Shown: positions 51,784 through 60,828 of the stretch, in pieces
Position numbering within the stretch: the first letter of the stretch is position 1
Layout: each line of letters opens with the position of its first letter
Assembly: GCA_027459485.1 (NCBI GenBank)
Contig: DAIDIG010000003.1
Coordinates: forward strand, 1-64,000
Length of the DNA: 64,000 nucleotides
Direction: 5' to 3'
Origin: Bdellovibrionales bacterium
GTDB taxonomy: Bacteria > Bdellovibrionota > Bdellovibrionia > Bdellovibrionales > UBA1609
The notes under the pieces: generated by a model
Seen by the model: only the letters and a program-made list of their open reading frames with translations
Database searches by the model: none
Told to the model about the DNA's origin: nothing
Program-made: the position numbers and the translations under genes

Positions 51784-52590
51784 TTAGACTTCTGCAAGCT
51801 CGATCGACGCGCACGGCAGAGGCGCCAGAATTCGTCGCGCGAGCGCTTCGAATGTATCCGAAACATCGGTCGTATAGAGTTTGAACGTTCCAGTTCGCCC
51901 GTCGTGTTTGGCGGGGAGTTTGTGCAGTTGAAAATCGCGCTCAATTTGATCGCCGATAGCCTCGGCCGAATCGACGGTTTGTACCCGCCCGCCGAGGGCT
52001 TTGTTAAAGGCCTTCTTTAAAATCGGGTAGTGCGTGCAACCCAAAATAAGGGTGTCGATGTTCGAGGCGAGTAGCGGCGATAAATAGCGATAGACGACTA
52101 GGTTTGTGATCGGATCGTCATCCCAGCCTTCTTCAACGAGTGGCACGAGCAAGGGGCAGGCCTGCTGAAATACTTGAATCTCGGGCTTTAACTTATGAAT
52201 TTCGTTCGGGTAGCATTCGCTCAAAACCGTGGCGCGAGTCGCCACAACGCCGATTCGTTTACTTTTTGTGGTCAGCGAAGCGCAAAGAGCACCCGGCCCG
52301 ATCACATCGTAGAGCGGGACGTCGCTTTTTACCGTATGGGCTTGAGTCGAGCCCGAATTGCACGCGACAACGACCGCCTTCACTGGCAGGCGGTTTAAAA
52401 AAGCTAGATTTTGCGCCAGGTATTTTTGGATTGTACGCGGCGATTTCGAACCGTAGGGGATTCGCGCCGTATCGCCCAAATAAACAAAATCTTCGTGGGG
52501 GAAGCGCTCACGCAAATGCCGAAGCACCGTGAGCCCGCCAAGGCCCGAGTCAAATACGCCGATCGGTAGCTGCGACTGATCTTGGGCCAT
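51784..52590 (-). CDS. murI: glutamate racemase
   Basis: 268 residues. IGVFDSGLGGLTVLRHL (Asp/Ser loop), YLGDTARIPYGSKS, VVACNSGSTQAH (first catalytic Cys region; ACNSGS where most family members have ACNTAS), and TLILGCTHYPILKKAF (second catalytic Cys plus His). It interconverts L- and D-glutamate for peptidoglycan. It shares the ATG/stop boundary with the IMPDH-family gene upstream (1-bp overlap), so the two are co-expressed. Confidence 0.95.
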   Translation of the reverse strand: MAQDQSQLPIGVFDSGLGGLTVLRHLRERFPHEDFVYLGDTARIPYGSKSPRTIQKYLAQNLAFLNRLPVKAVVVACNSGSTQAHTVKSDVPLYDVIGPGALCASLTTKSKRIGVVATRATVLSECYPNEIHKLKPEIQVFQQACPLLVPLVEEGWDDDPITNLVVYRYLSPLLASNIDTLILGCTHYPILKKAFNKALGGRVQTVDSAEAIGDQIERDFQLHKLPAKHDGRTGTFKLYTTDVSDTFEALARRILAPLPCASIELAEV

Positions 52591-53645
52591 TACGCAGAGC
52601 CATGTAGTCCATGCGCGTGCGATTCGCGTAAACCCAACGGCGACATCTCAATAAACTGCGTGCGCTCGCGAATGTCTTCGATGCGAAGGGCGTTGATGTA
52701 GCTCATGCCCGAACGCAACCCGCCCGCGAGTTCGCGAATCATATCGGCGACGTGCCCTTTGATTGCGACATAGGTGGACTCCCCTTCAGGCGCCATGCCT
52801 TCAGGGACTTCACCACGCCACGAAACTTGCGCGGCCTTCGACGCCATACCGCGGTATTCTTTTTTGCCGTGGCGAATGGCGCCGGGCGTTTCAAGCGTAC
52901 CGGCAAGCAGTGACCCGAGCATCACACTGTCTGCGCCGCAAGCTAAGGCTTTAACGATATCGCCCGACGTTTTGATACCGCCGTCCGCAATGAGTGGCAC
53001 GCCCATGTCGGTTGTGACTTCGGCGCACAACGCAATCGCGGTGAGCTGCGGTACTCCGCAACCTGTGATCACGCGAGTGGTGCACATCGAACCGGGGCCG
53101 ATGCCGACTTTGATGGCATCCGCGCCCGCTTCGCAGAGATCGCGAGCAGCTTGCGGGGTGGCCACATTACCAGCAATCACTTCAACGTCCGGATAGGTGT
53201 CCTTTAACCATTTCAGTGTCTCAAGCATTTGAATCGAATGTCCGTGGGCGATGTCGATCGTGAGGACGTTCGCACCCCATTCCACAAGGGCTTTGGCGCG
53301 ATCGCGCGTGTCACCGTTAACACCGACGCTAGCGGCAATGGTCGTGGCACCCGCAGCTTGAACGGCTTTGACCTGTCGGGCTTGATCGGCAATCGACATA
53401 AAGCGGTGAAGAATGCCTACGCCGCCTTCATTGTTCATAGCAATCGCCATGTCGGCTTCGGTGACTGTATCCATGTTCGCGCTGACAAACGGCTTCTGGA
53501 TGCGCAATTTTTTCGTCAGACGCGTGCACAAATCGGGGTGTTGGCGCGAGCGCACATCCGATTTTTGCGGGACAATCAAAACATCATCAAAAGTCAGGCC
53601 ACGGCTTCGACTCGCGAAATCGCGCCAGGTAAACATGAGGCTCAT
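52590..53645 (-). CDS. IMP dehydrogenase/GMP reductase family enzyme without CBS domains
   Basis: 351 residues. It begins [16 protein letters not shown] and has the catalytic loop [26 protein letters not shown] and [15 protein letters not shown]. The Bateman (CBS) insert of typical IMPDH (about 490 aa) is missing, and the flap reads [16 protein letters not shown], closer to GMP reductase (xSEGxxxxVPxKG) than to IMPDH (EGxxGRVPYKG). GMP reductase, converting GMP to IMP, is therefore favoured, though a CBS-less IMPDH cannot be excluded. Upstream partner of murI. Confidence 0.85.
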   Translation of the reverse strand: MSLMFTWRDFASRSRGLTFDDVLIVPQKSDVRSRQHPDLCTRLTKKLRIQKPFVSANMDTVTEADMAIAMNNEGGVGILHRFMSIADQARQVKAVQAAGATTIAASVGVNGDTRDRAKALVEWGANVLTIDIAHGHSIQMLETLKWLKDTYPDVEVIAGNVATPQAARDLCEAGADAIKVGIGPGSMCTTRVITGCGVPQLTAIALCAEVTTDMGVPLIADGGIKTSGDIVKALACGADSVMLGSLLAGTLETPGAIRHGKKEYRGMASKAAQVSWRGEVPEGMAPEGESTYVAIKGHVADMIRELAGGLRSGMSYINALRIEDIRERTQFIEMSPLGLRESHAHGLHGSA

Positions 53646-53666
53646 TTAACCCCTCCCAAATGCGGG

Positions 53667-54359
53667 CTAGCTTTTCCCGCCCAAGCGATCTTTGCGCGCT
53701 TGGTATAACATAAAAAGAAACACGTTGGCATAGTAATTGACAACGAAAAAACCCGCCGTGGCCGCAATGGCCACAAGGGGAAAACCCGTGACCGGAAAGC
53801 GCTCGCGCACGGCGGATTGCCAGCCGTCGAGCGCCGCCAATACCCCTACGAGCACGAATAGCTGAAGGGTGACTCCTTTGACGAGGCGGTTTGACTCTTC
53901 AAGAGCATCGACTTCGCCCGACTGATACGCTGGGTCAGCAACGACCACGTACGGCACCAAAAAAAACCGCAGATATTTAACGACCCCAGGCAAGATAAGG
54001 GCGAGCGTCCAGAGGATCGTCACAGCCAGTGCGCGCAAACTCTCGGCCGCCAGCGGTTTCACATGCACGGCCGCGAAATCGCCGAAACTCTTAGCCGGTT
54101 CGTTTCGTTGCAGCTCCATCACCCGCTGCGGGATGAGTAACGTAAACACAAAAAACTCAACCAGAGACACGAGAATCTCGCCCAAGGCGGCGGTCAGATT
54201 GACCCCCGAAGCAGGACGGTAGTGGACATTCATATAACTGAAATATTGGTGGAACAGCTCGCACCCAAAAGTCGTGACAAGCAGCCACCCCCAGCTTCGT
54301 TTCAAAACCGGCCCGAAAAAACGGTTGGATTGGCCGAACGCGCGAATGAAATCTTTCAT
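53667..54359 (-). CDS. polytopic membrane protein of unknown function
   Basis: 230 residues from the ATG at 54357-54359 (MKDFIRAFGQ). A longer open frame runs antisense through tRNA-Leu and is not coding. Five or six hydrophobic segments: GWLLVTTFGCELFHQYF, ILVSLVEFFVFTLLIP, ALAVTILWTLALILPGVVKYL, LQLFVLVGVLAAL, LVAIAATAGFFVVNYYANVFL. The middle LRFFLVPYVVVADP motif resembles YciC/DUF975-type proteins, weakly. Ends 21 bp before the IMPDH-family gene on the same strand. Confidence 0.65.
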   Translation of the reverse strand: MKDFIRAFGQSNRFFGPVLKRSWGWLLVTTFGCELFHQYFSYMNVHYRPASGVNLTAALGEILVSLVEFFVFTLLIPQRVMELQRNEPAKSFGDFAAVHVKPLAAESLRALAVTILWTLALILPGVVKYLRFFLVPYVVVADPAYQSGEVDALEESNRLVKGVTLQLFVLVGVLAALDGWQSAVRERFPVTGFPLVAIAATAGFFVVNYYANVFLFMLYQARKDRLGGKS

Positions 54360-54466
54360 GAATTGATCTTGAGGTCTCGGCCCTGTAGTATTCAACAAAA
54401 TAAACCGCGCGACACAGTTTTGCTCTGCCGCTTTTTTTGGCACGGCCGCTGCTTGCGCGTTGCTTA

Positions 54467-54559
54467 GCCCCGGTGGCGAAATTGGTAGACGCACAGGACT
54501 TAAAATCCTGGGCTTCGTGTTAAACGGGCGTGCCGGTTCAAGTCCGGCCCGGGGCACCA
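54467..54559 (+). tRNA. tRNA-Leu(TAA)
   Basis: 93 nt with encoded CCA and a long variable arm (class II). Acceptor GCCCCGG pairs with CCGGGGC. Anticodon stem CAGGA/TCCTG encloses CTTAAAA (anticodon TAA). T arm GCCGG-TTCAAGT-CCGGC. Its 3' end faces the tail of a serine-recombinase remnant, the same geometry as the tRNA-Ala/ICE junction. Confidence 0.95.
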
Positions 54560-54639
54560 GTTGATACTTTGCACGAACCGGCACGCATTGAGCCGGAAAC
54601 ATCAGGAAAATTAGAAATAGCTGCAGCCGAAGCGGCGGG

Positions 54640-54933
54640 GGCGTAAACCCCCAACCTTATCTTTGTCGGATAAAGTTCGGCAAACTTGATGAGGTTTGAG
54701 TAGATGGGCCTACGATCTTCAACCGGAGCCTTTTCGAGGGTGGCAATCGCACGCTTGACCCTAAATAGTAGTTCAGTTTTATCAATACTGCCCTTTGAGA
54801 GCTGAAGTCGTTCAGTCGAAAGGTTTGATTTTGCTGCCTCAAGGCTTTTTAGTTTTTTAAGCGATTCTAAAATAATTTCTTCGATTCTTGGCGCTCTGAC
54901 ATTTTCAAGTTGGCAGCGTTTTAGACGATTCAT
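54640..54933 (-). pseudogene. C-terminal remnant of a second serine recombinase
   Basis: The minus-strand frame from ATG 54933 reads RCQLENVRAPRIEEIILESL, then a coiled-coil stretch and KAPVEDRRPIYSNLIKFAEL, YPTKIRLGVYAP. This looks like the post-zinc-ribbon coiled coil and end of a large serine recombinase. The resolvase and recombinase domains are absent. The frame continues into antisense tRNA-Leu (to 54538), just as the ICE integrase does at tRNA-Ala. Interpreted as the scar of an older element at tRNA-Leu. The ATGA overlap with the upstream frame could be chance. Confidence 0.55.
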
Positions 54934-55320
54934 TGCGAATCAATGCCCAAGTCGGGCCTTTTCGATACAATGACCTTCTCAACTTCGTCGTATCCTGAAA
55001 GCGAGTCTCTCACAATTATCCTATTCCCATTTGATGAATAGACGTAGAGGCCGCTGACGTAACGCCCGCCTACACGTTTTAATAATACTATCTCTGAGAA
55101 ATTGATTCTCGAACGACCAAGGTACCCATTATTGCCAGCAATAAAAGAATCTGATATCTCCACTGTCGAATTCCGTCCAGCCCAAACAAGAAAGCATCCC
55201 CAGGGCGAACGTAATTACAAACAACCCAAGCAAATTTGATGGCCCTAGCTGACTCCAGGTAAATTGTGAATGGGCACGGTAGAAATACAGCATGTAACCA
55301 AGAGGTGCCAAAATCAAATA
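54930..55320 (-). pseudogene. frameshifted small membrane protein
   Basis: One minus-strand frame gives two hydrophobic helices (ILAPLGYMLYFYRAHS, NLLGLFVITFALGMLSCLGW). The next frame continues with SDSFIAGNNGYLGRSRINFS, EIVLLKRVGGRYVSGLYVYS and NRIIVRDSLSGYDEVEKVIV. The two fit as one anchored protein with a beta-rich PH-like domain, broken near 55163-55175. No named family. Confidence 0.4.
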
Positions 55321-55966
55321 AGGCCATTTGTTATCGCGAAAAACGAGGGTCTACTGTGAGAGGACGTCCATACATTTATTGTCTAAGTGTTTTTTTGTGT
55401 TGTCCAAGTTGGATCGGAAGGTGCTGGACGTTTGTGGTAGTTGCAGTTGTCTATTGGCCTGAATTCCAAATCAATATTCAGAAGGATTTGGCACTTTGAG
55501 ATGGTGGTGATCATGTCGAAACACATCAGCGCCACCACTTCTACCGGCCCGAACCCGACGTGCTCGATTTCTTCGCTCAGCGCCACGGCAAGCTTTGCGT
55601 CGGCCATGTCAACTTGCACTCTCATGGCTTATCGAGTCGCCAAATTTCGTCAGCCAAACGCACAATTCAATGTAAAAGCATTGCATTCCACTTCGAAAAC
55701 ACGTGAAATCAAACTTCAGGTATCACCTCGATACTTGGCGATCAGGTCAAAAGTGGGCTTTAAACTTCCTATTCGCCCGAACTCCTGTACCGAATTAATG
55801 TCATCGGATGTTAAAAACGCGCTTTTGTCTAAAAACAGAGAAAATTCTCTGGAATTTTCCGCGTCATTGGATCGTCAACGTCTGAAATTGATTCTATCGC
55901 TATTTCGCGGTTTGTTGCTATGGCAAGCCTCTTGCTCTGCAGGCCAGCGATAGAAAGGGCACAGTC
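55321..55966. other. degenerate stretch without a supportable gene
   Basis: Several short frames on both strands look partly protein-like (minus strand 55383-55625 with AKLAVALSEEIEHVGFGP; minus strand near 55730-55860 with SVLDKSAFLTSDDINSVQEF). None has a full start-to-stop structure with a ribosome site. Best read as decayed cargo of the tRNA-Leu element. Confidence 0.4.
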
Positions 55967-56383
55967 ATGGAAAAAGAAAGATTTCAAATCGCAGCACCCC
56001 ACTTCTTGGGAGCACTTTGTTTGCTCGCACCGTATCTCGGGCTATTGGCCGCGATTTTTTACTGGCTCGCCAAGAAGTACGAACGCGCGGAGTTTGATAG
56101 GGAAGGTCGAAACGCGATTAATTTTCAGGCTATTTACTTTTTGGCTCGTGAAATCGCGGCGCTCAGTTTGCTTATCCCATCAATCGCGATCGAGCACCAG
56201 GCGTCGCTTGTTGGCATGGCCTTTGACGTGAAGGTCATTCACTGTTTGTCGTTTGTGATCGGCATACTGACTGTTACCGGATTTGGCTTCAGCCTGCTTG
56301 CGGGCTACAAAACCTATAATGGCTTAGATTATCGTTATCCCATTTCATTCGACGTCATCGGACTTGTTACGAGGCGCAAATAG
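55967..56383 (+). CDS. DUF4870-like small membrane protein
   Basis: 138 residues. Three or four hydrophobic segments around the family hallmark EFDREGRNAINFQAIYFL (xxxxxxGREAINFQ). The first helix (LGALCLLAPYLGLLAAIFYWL) and last helix with YRYPISFDVIGL also fit DUF4870/Tic20-like proteins, whose role is unknown. Single gene, with no close partner. Confidence 0.75.
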   Translation: MEKERFQIAAPHFLGALCLLAPYLGLLAAIFYWLAKKYERAEFDREGRNAINFQAIYFLAREIAALSLLIPSIAIEHQASLVGMAFDVKVIHCLSFVIGILTVTGFGFSLLAGYKTYNGLDYRYPISFDVIGLVTRRK

Positions 56384-56584
56384 ACTCAAACGTTGCATTC
56401 TAAGAGCCGCTCTGACTTTCCAAATATCTGGACGGTTATTCGACATAATCCGGTTTCGTGGACGAAATACACACCAAGTCAAATATATTGACCAATAGCT
56501 CGATCGGGTTTTGGCAAGGCGATTGCTCTGCAGACTGACGAACAAATAATAAAATGACCCAATAACAAAAAGGGGAGGCCTTCA

Positions 56585-57565
56585 ATGAAAACTTTCAAAT
56601 TTAGAGCGATATTCTTAGCCACGACAATGGCAATGATTTACTCGCAAGCGGCTTTTGCGGGGTTGGTCTTGACGCCTATTCGATGTGCCGGAGATAACTT
56701 ACCGCAGTGGCTTCATGATACGGATCCGGCTCATTATGGCCTTAATACGCCCAGCAACGGGACGGCCCGCGGGCGCCAAGCTTGGTGGAAGGTTTGCGAT
56801 CCTGAGGAATATGCCACCGTAAATGCCGGTAGCGCCAAATTCGGAATTGCCGCCGAATATGACCCGACGGCAAATCATAATAACGGTACTTTCACGCGCT
56901 GGTACCCAACGTTTGGGGTGATTAACGGAATTGATCCCCGCACAGAAATGCTTGATTTCTCTCGCCCGGGTAACTGGGTAGCACCCACAGTTGCACCGCC
57001 AACAGTCGGCGATCCGGCATGCCAACTTCCGACGAATTATACATTTGTTGGGATGTGCGCCTCAGGGTGTGTGACTCCCGATCAGGAGATCAGTACGCCC
57101 GACGCCGACATACCAATTCGAGACCTCGAAAAGATCAATAAGCCTTCGGTTTTAGTACCAATGATTTCGCACCAAAGTGTGATCGGCTACGATCCGATCA
57201 AAGTCGAACGATTTATCAAAGACGGGACAGACGCACTTCAAAAAATCGTCGTGATTTCGACACAATCGGGCGGGCATTTGCGTGTGTCTTTAGAGCACCC
57301 ATTGCTCGTAAAAGACTACACTATGCGCAAAGCTGAAAATCTGAAGGTCGGCGACAGCCTGGTTCGCGCTGACGGTCAGCCGGATGTCATCGTGGCTATT
57401 CAAAACGAAGAGTACTACGGTAAGGTTCACAATTTGACAGTCGACAATTCAAATTTAGATAAAAGCTTGTACATTGTTGGGGGCTTCATCAGCGGCGATA
57501 AAAAATTTCAAGACACGCGTTTATCGGACATCAATCGTAAAATATTTCGTACGCTTGTGAACTAA
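56585..57565 (+). CDS. exported protein with C-terminal Hint (hedgehog/intein) domain
   Basis: 326 residues, ATG after AGGGGAGG. Signal peptide ends QAAFA (about residue 25). Residues 26-158 have four Cys and no known fold. From Cys162 a Hint domain: CVTPDQEIS (block A nucleophile), IPIRDLEK, HLRVSLEHPLLV (block B His238), ENLKVGDSLV, then YYGKVHNLTVDN...LYIVGGFISGD (block F-like). The terminal Asn-nucleophile of splicing inteins is missing, so self-cleavage or cholesterol-ligase-like chemistry is likelier than splicing. Followed 34 bp later by a subtilisin-like gene, suggesting an exported processing system. Confidence 0.75.
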   Translation: MKTFKFRAIFLATTMAMIYSQAAFAGLVLTPIRCAGDNLPQWLHDTDPAHYGLNTPSNGTARGRQAWWKVCDPEEYATVNAGSAKFGIAAEYDPTANHNNGTFTRWYPTFGVINGIDPRTEMLDFSRPGNWVAPTVAPPTVGDPACQLPTNYTFVGMCASGCVTPDQEISTPDADIPIRDLEKINKPSVLVPMISHQSVIGYDPIKVERFIKDGTDALQKIVVISTQSGGHLRVSLEHPLLVKDYTMRKAENLKVGDSLVRADGQPDVIVAIQNEEYYGKVHNLTVDNSNLDKSLYIVGGFISGDKKFQDTRLSDINRKIFRTLVN

Positions 57566-57599
57566 ATCAGAACTCTTAAATTGAGAACGGGAGCCTCAG

Positions 57600-59648
57600 A
57601 TGAACTGGAAAACTGTAGTCACTTTTGCGTTTTTACTCGCAGGCTGCAATAGCCGCGGCAATATTTCATCACCTCAAACTTCCGGTTCTCGTTTAATTAC
57701 ACGAGCCGTTACCTGTCAGCCCTCTACCGACCCGATGGCGTGCGTCCGTGAAAACTGTGTGAACGCCGGCGCAACTTTCGATGAGGTACAAAAACTTTGC
57801 ACCTGCCCGTCGGGTTCAATCTTATCCACGGTGGGTAAATATAGCTGCAAACCAGTCGACCTAACCCCAGACCAATCCGGGGCCGTCACTTCTCTCGTAA
57901 CCGCGACGAATGGGCGAGTTGATGACTGGCTTCTAGTTAATGTGCGCAATTCGGATCTTGCTAAGAATTTTATTTCAAGCTTGGGTGGCAGTTTGTCGCA
58001 GATCCCGCTTTTTAACCATTCGCGGCAGGTTTTCACACTATTCAAAAATGCCAACGACATGAAGATTCTCAACCTCAATCCGACCTCATTGCATGATATC
58101 AACGCATTGAACATCGAGGGTATGTTTTTGATGCCTGACCTTAATTTGCCGGTCGACGCTAATGGCGGGATCGGTGACGCTGTTGAAGGGCTACCGTTCA
58201 TACAGGCGATAACTCCGCCATCAAATCTTCCGGTCGTGACTGGTCAGAGTGATCTAGATCAAGTTATTGCTGCCAGCCTTAAACAAGCTCAGGTCGGCAC
58301 TATCGGTGAGACGTTTTTAGTCTACAGCGAAAACGGGTGCGCGGATCAGTGTACAGGGCGAACTGTTTTAATAGATAATCAACGGTTTCTGGCGTATCGA
58401 GTTCGCCAATTTTATCAAGGCGCGCTCATGCAAGATCAGATCTCGATTTTTGACAAAATCAAACGTCGTACGGACATTACACTTTTCTTGTTTGATCGCA
58501 AAGTTAGCAACTACATTTTGCAGCAAAACGGCGAGATCTCGCTCCATGCCAACGAGCCTGGCATTTCAAACAGTCAAATTACTGAAATTAGCACGGTTCC
58601 TGATCCGAACACGGTACCACCTTTCACGTTGAATGCTGATGAAGTGCCCGTTGCAAGTTTTGAAACGGCATTCATTAACAAGGGCGCGGATTTTGCTATT
58701 TTGCGCGGACCATACAAAGATTCACACGTTTACGGGTGGTTCAAGCCAGAAGATAATTTGCCCTACTTTAAAAATTATCATGATCTGCCGACAATGTTTG
58801 GCGAAGAAGATATTGAGTATCTATTCACGAATGCCGGCCATGGACTCGAAGTCGCGCAATTCGCCACTGATTTATTTAAACACAGCTTCATCCCATTTGT
58901 AGGTAATGATTTATTTGATGGTGTATTCAATAAATTTTTGTACAATTACATTCAGAGTCGCCCGTACAAGCCACTTGTAGCATCTCTGTCGCAGACATTT
59001 GGGCTTTCGCGAGAAGCATGTACCAATAGCCCCCTTGGGCAGGCAGTTCGAAGTCATACTAACAGAGTACTGTGGGTTGTCGCAGCGACGAATTCACGCG
59101 AGCCACTATCGTTAGACTCGTACGCGTGCCCGCAAAACTTAGTGTCTCCGAATTTACTCAAGGTTGCGTCGTCGAGTGACGACCAGACCCTGGCGCCGAG
59201 CTCGGCCTATGGTCAATACACCGTGAATATTGCAGAAATTGGTTGCCCAAGTTTAGACGGAAACTGCCGCCCTCAAGATGTCGGCACGTCTTACGCGGCT
59301 CCGCGTCTCGCCAGAAAAGTTGCAGACCTCATGACTGAGTACCCGACTGTCAGCGCGACCGACGTCGCATTCGCTATTCAGGCCACAGCGCGCGTTACTT
59401 GTACACGTTGGTTGGGTGAGTTGAATCCGATTCCGGTCATTTCGGGCGGGTTTGCCGACGCATATGCCGCTGGCAAACTTTTGGCTGAGCGGCCGCAATG
59501 GCCGGCGAGCCGCGAATTAACTTCGTCTGACTGGCAGCAGCTTTTACTTCAGGCGAAACAGAGTCAGTACTCCGGCTGGTACGCCCCCGGTGCTATCTCA
59601 AATTGTGTTCTCGAACAGGCAAAACTATTTATGAAACGAGGAGGCTAA
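57600..59648 (+). CDS. subtilisin-like (S8) lipoprotein, divergent
   Basis: 682 residues. Lipobox FLLAGC at residues 12-17. A Cys-rich EGF-like stretch follows (VRENCVNAGATFDEVQKLCTCPSGS). The second half has NAGHGLEVAQFATD (His motif, HGxxVA) and DVGTSYAAPRLARKVADL (Ser motif GTSxAAP, near residue 562). The canonical Asp motif is not obvious, so it may be degenerate or a very divergent protease. Start is ATG, 34 bp after the Hint gene. It probably acts on the outer surface or in the periplasm, perhaps on its neighbours. Confidence 0.7.
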   Translation: MNWKTVVTFAFLLAGCNSRGNISSPQTSGSRLITRAVTCQPSTDPMACVRENCVNAGATFDEVQKLCTCPSGSILSTVGKYSCKPVDLTPDQSGAVTSLVTATNGRVDDWLLVNVRNSDLAKNFISSLGGSLSQIPLFNHSRQVFTLFKNANDMKILNLNPTSLHDINALNIEGMFLMPDLNLPVDANGGIGDAVEGLPFIQAITPPSNLPVVTGQSDLDQVIAASLKQAQVGTIGETFLVYSENGCADQCTGRTVLIDNQRFLAYRVRQFYQGALMQDQISIFDKIKRRTDITLFLFDRKVSNYILQQNGEISLHANEPGISNSQITEISTVPDPNTVPPFTLNADEVPVASFETAFINKGADFAILRGPYKDSHVYGWFKPEDNLPYFKNYHDLPTMFGEEDIEYLFTNAGHGLEVAQFATDLFKHSFIPFVGNDLFDGVFNKFLYNYIQSRPYKPLVASLSQTFGLSREACTNSPLGQAVRSHTNRVLWVVAATNSREPLSLDSYACPQNLVSPNLLKVASSSDDQTLAPSSAYGQYTVNIAEIGCPSLDGNCRPQDVGTSYAAPRLARKVADLMTEYPTVSATDVAFAIQATARVTCTRWLGELNPIPVISGGFADAYAAGKLLAERPQWPASRELTSSDWQQLLLQAKQSQYSGWYAPGAISNCVLEQAKLFMKRGG

Positions 59649-59649
59649 A

Positions 59650-60318
59650 TTGAAAAAGTACGTATTCACTCTAGCGGCTTTCGCTTTCGCGGCATTTCTT
59701 CTGAAGTCTCAATTTGGTCCGGTGCGATCGATTAGAAAAGAAGTCGAAACGAAACAAGCGATTGCAGCCGTGGTGACAGCTAAGCCCGCTGCGGGTTCGC
59801 GGCAATCAAAGGCAGTCCGTTCAATAAAGATAGCCAAAGTTGTAAACCCGGCACCTGTAAACCCAATTGATCTTCGGTTACTTAAAATCACAAACCTTTT
59901 GCAAGTGGTCGTGCCGACCGAATACAAAATGAACGCTCTTCGTAAACTGCTGAATGACCCCGAATTACGAGCAAACATTCATTCAGCGTTAAATGATCCA
60001 ACAACGTATTCGGGTGACAAATTTTCTCGCAAACTACGTTTGCTGGATGTCCTCTATGAGGGACTCAAATTTCCCGACCAAAGCATCAGTGAATCGTATG
60101 AAGTTTTAGCTCAGAAAATCTTATCGGAGCCCGCCCCGGCGGCTTACGGTAGCCATCCGGAGCGGCAGCATCAATTTCGAGCCGACCGGGCCGAAATTGC
60201 CTTAGTCATTTTGAAAACCATGCCGCGGGATGCGCAGCAGATGCAAAGTGTACCCGCAGCAAGAGGCGCATTTGAAGAAGCGGCACGGCTGCAGTCCGTG
60301 TACGAGGTGGCCCTGTGA
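59650..60318 (+). CDS. anchored helical protein, unknown
   Basis: 222 residues, TTG start after GAGGAGGC, 1 bp past the preceding stop. An N-terminal hydrophobic segment (VFTLAAFAFAAFLL) is followed by a basic linker and a helical domain (LRKLLNDPELRANIHSALND, KLRLLDVLYEGL). No family recognised. The coupling to the protease gene suggests a joint function. The stop overlaps the next start. Confidence 0.6.
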   Translation: MKKYVFTLAAFAFAAFLLKSQFGPVRSIRKEVETKQAIAAVVTAKPAAGSRQSKAVRSIKIAKVVNPAPVNPIDLRLLKITNLLQVVVPTEYKMNALRKLLNDPELRANIHSALNDPTTYSGDKFSRKLRLLDVLYEGLKFPDQSISESYEVLAQKILSEPAPAAYGSHPERQHQFRADRAEIALVILKTMPRDAQQMQSVPAARGAFEEAARLQSVYEVAL

Positions 60319-60818
60319 AAAAGTGGTTTACCTTTGGGTGTTTAAGCCTATTTTTACTTTTGGCCTTGTTCAGATTTCTACAGATTAAGACAAGGCGTAA
60401 TCAAGAATCAAGATTCGAGCGGCTTGTCAAACAATTGGATTCTCAAATTAAAAATCCACCCGTGCGGTCGGAACCGCTCAAGGCCGGCACTCATGATCGC
60501 GCACAAATGTTTGAAGTTCGCTCTGCCTACGATCAACTGAATTTGAATGGAGACATCGGCAGCAGGCAAATTTTTAATCTCAGCACCATAAGCGAGGGCC
60601 TTTGCGCAAAAAACTCCATTGTGCGCGCGACGACTGACGACATTGTTCGGCATATTCTCACATCGTATGTTCGGCATCACCGGCGAGGAAATTGGCACAA
60701 GAATCGAATTGTCGACGAATTTTTTAAGCTCTACAAAAAGAATCCCGGGGCCGACTTGGCGCATTTTTTAAGGGTGTTTCCGAATAGCCCTGAGGCCGAA
60801 TATCTAAATGAAATCTAG
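60315..60818 (+). CDS. second small anchored helical protein, unknown
   Basis: 167 residues, GTG start overlapping the previous stop by 4 bp. One hydrophobic segment (FGCLSLFLLLALFRFL), then charged helices. Its C-terminal half (IVDEFFKLYKKNPGADLAHFLRVFPNSPEAEYL) is similar in style to the previous gene product, but I cannot show homology. Part of the same four-gene coupled set. Confidence 0.55.
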   Translation: MKKWFTFGCLSLFLLLALFRFLQIKTRRNQESRFERLVKQLDSQIKNPPVRSEPLKAGTHDRAQMFEVRSAYDQLNLNGDIGSRQIFNLSTISEGLCAKNSIVRATTDDIVRHILTSYVRHHRRGNWHKNRIVDEFFKLYKKNPGADLAHFLRVFPNSPEAEYLNEI

Positions 60819-60828
60819 GGGAGTATGT

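Noticed and set aside
53667-54602. Long 311-residue version of the membrane protein before tRNA-Leu
   Set aside because: Its first ~80 residues are antisense tRNA-Leu and flank; the ATG at 54357-54359 is the realistic start.
54930-55163. 77-residue ORF as an independent gene
   Set aside because: It continues a membrane protein read in the neighbouring frame; treated as the distal half of a frameshifted gene.
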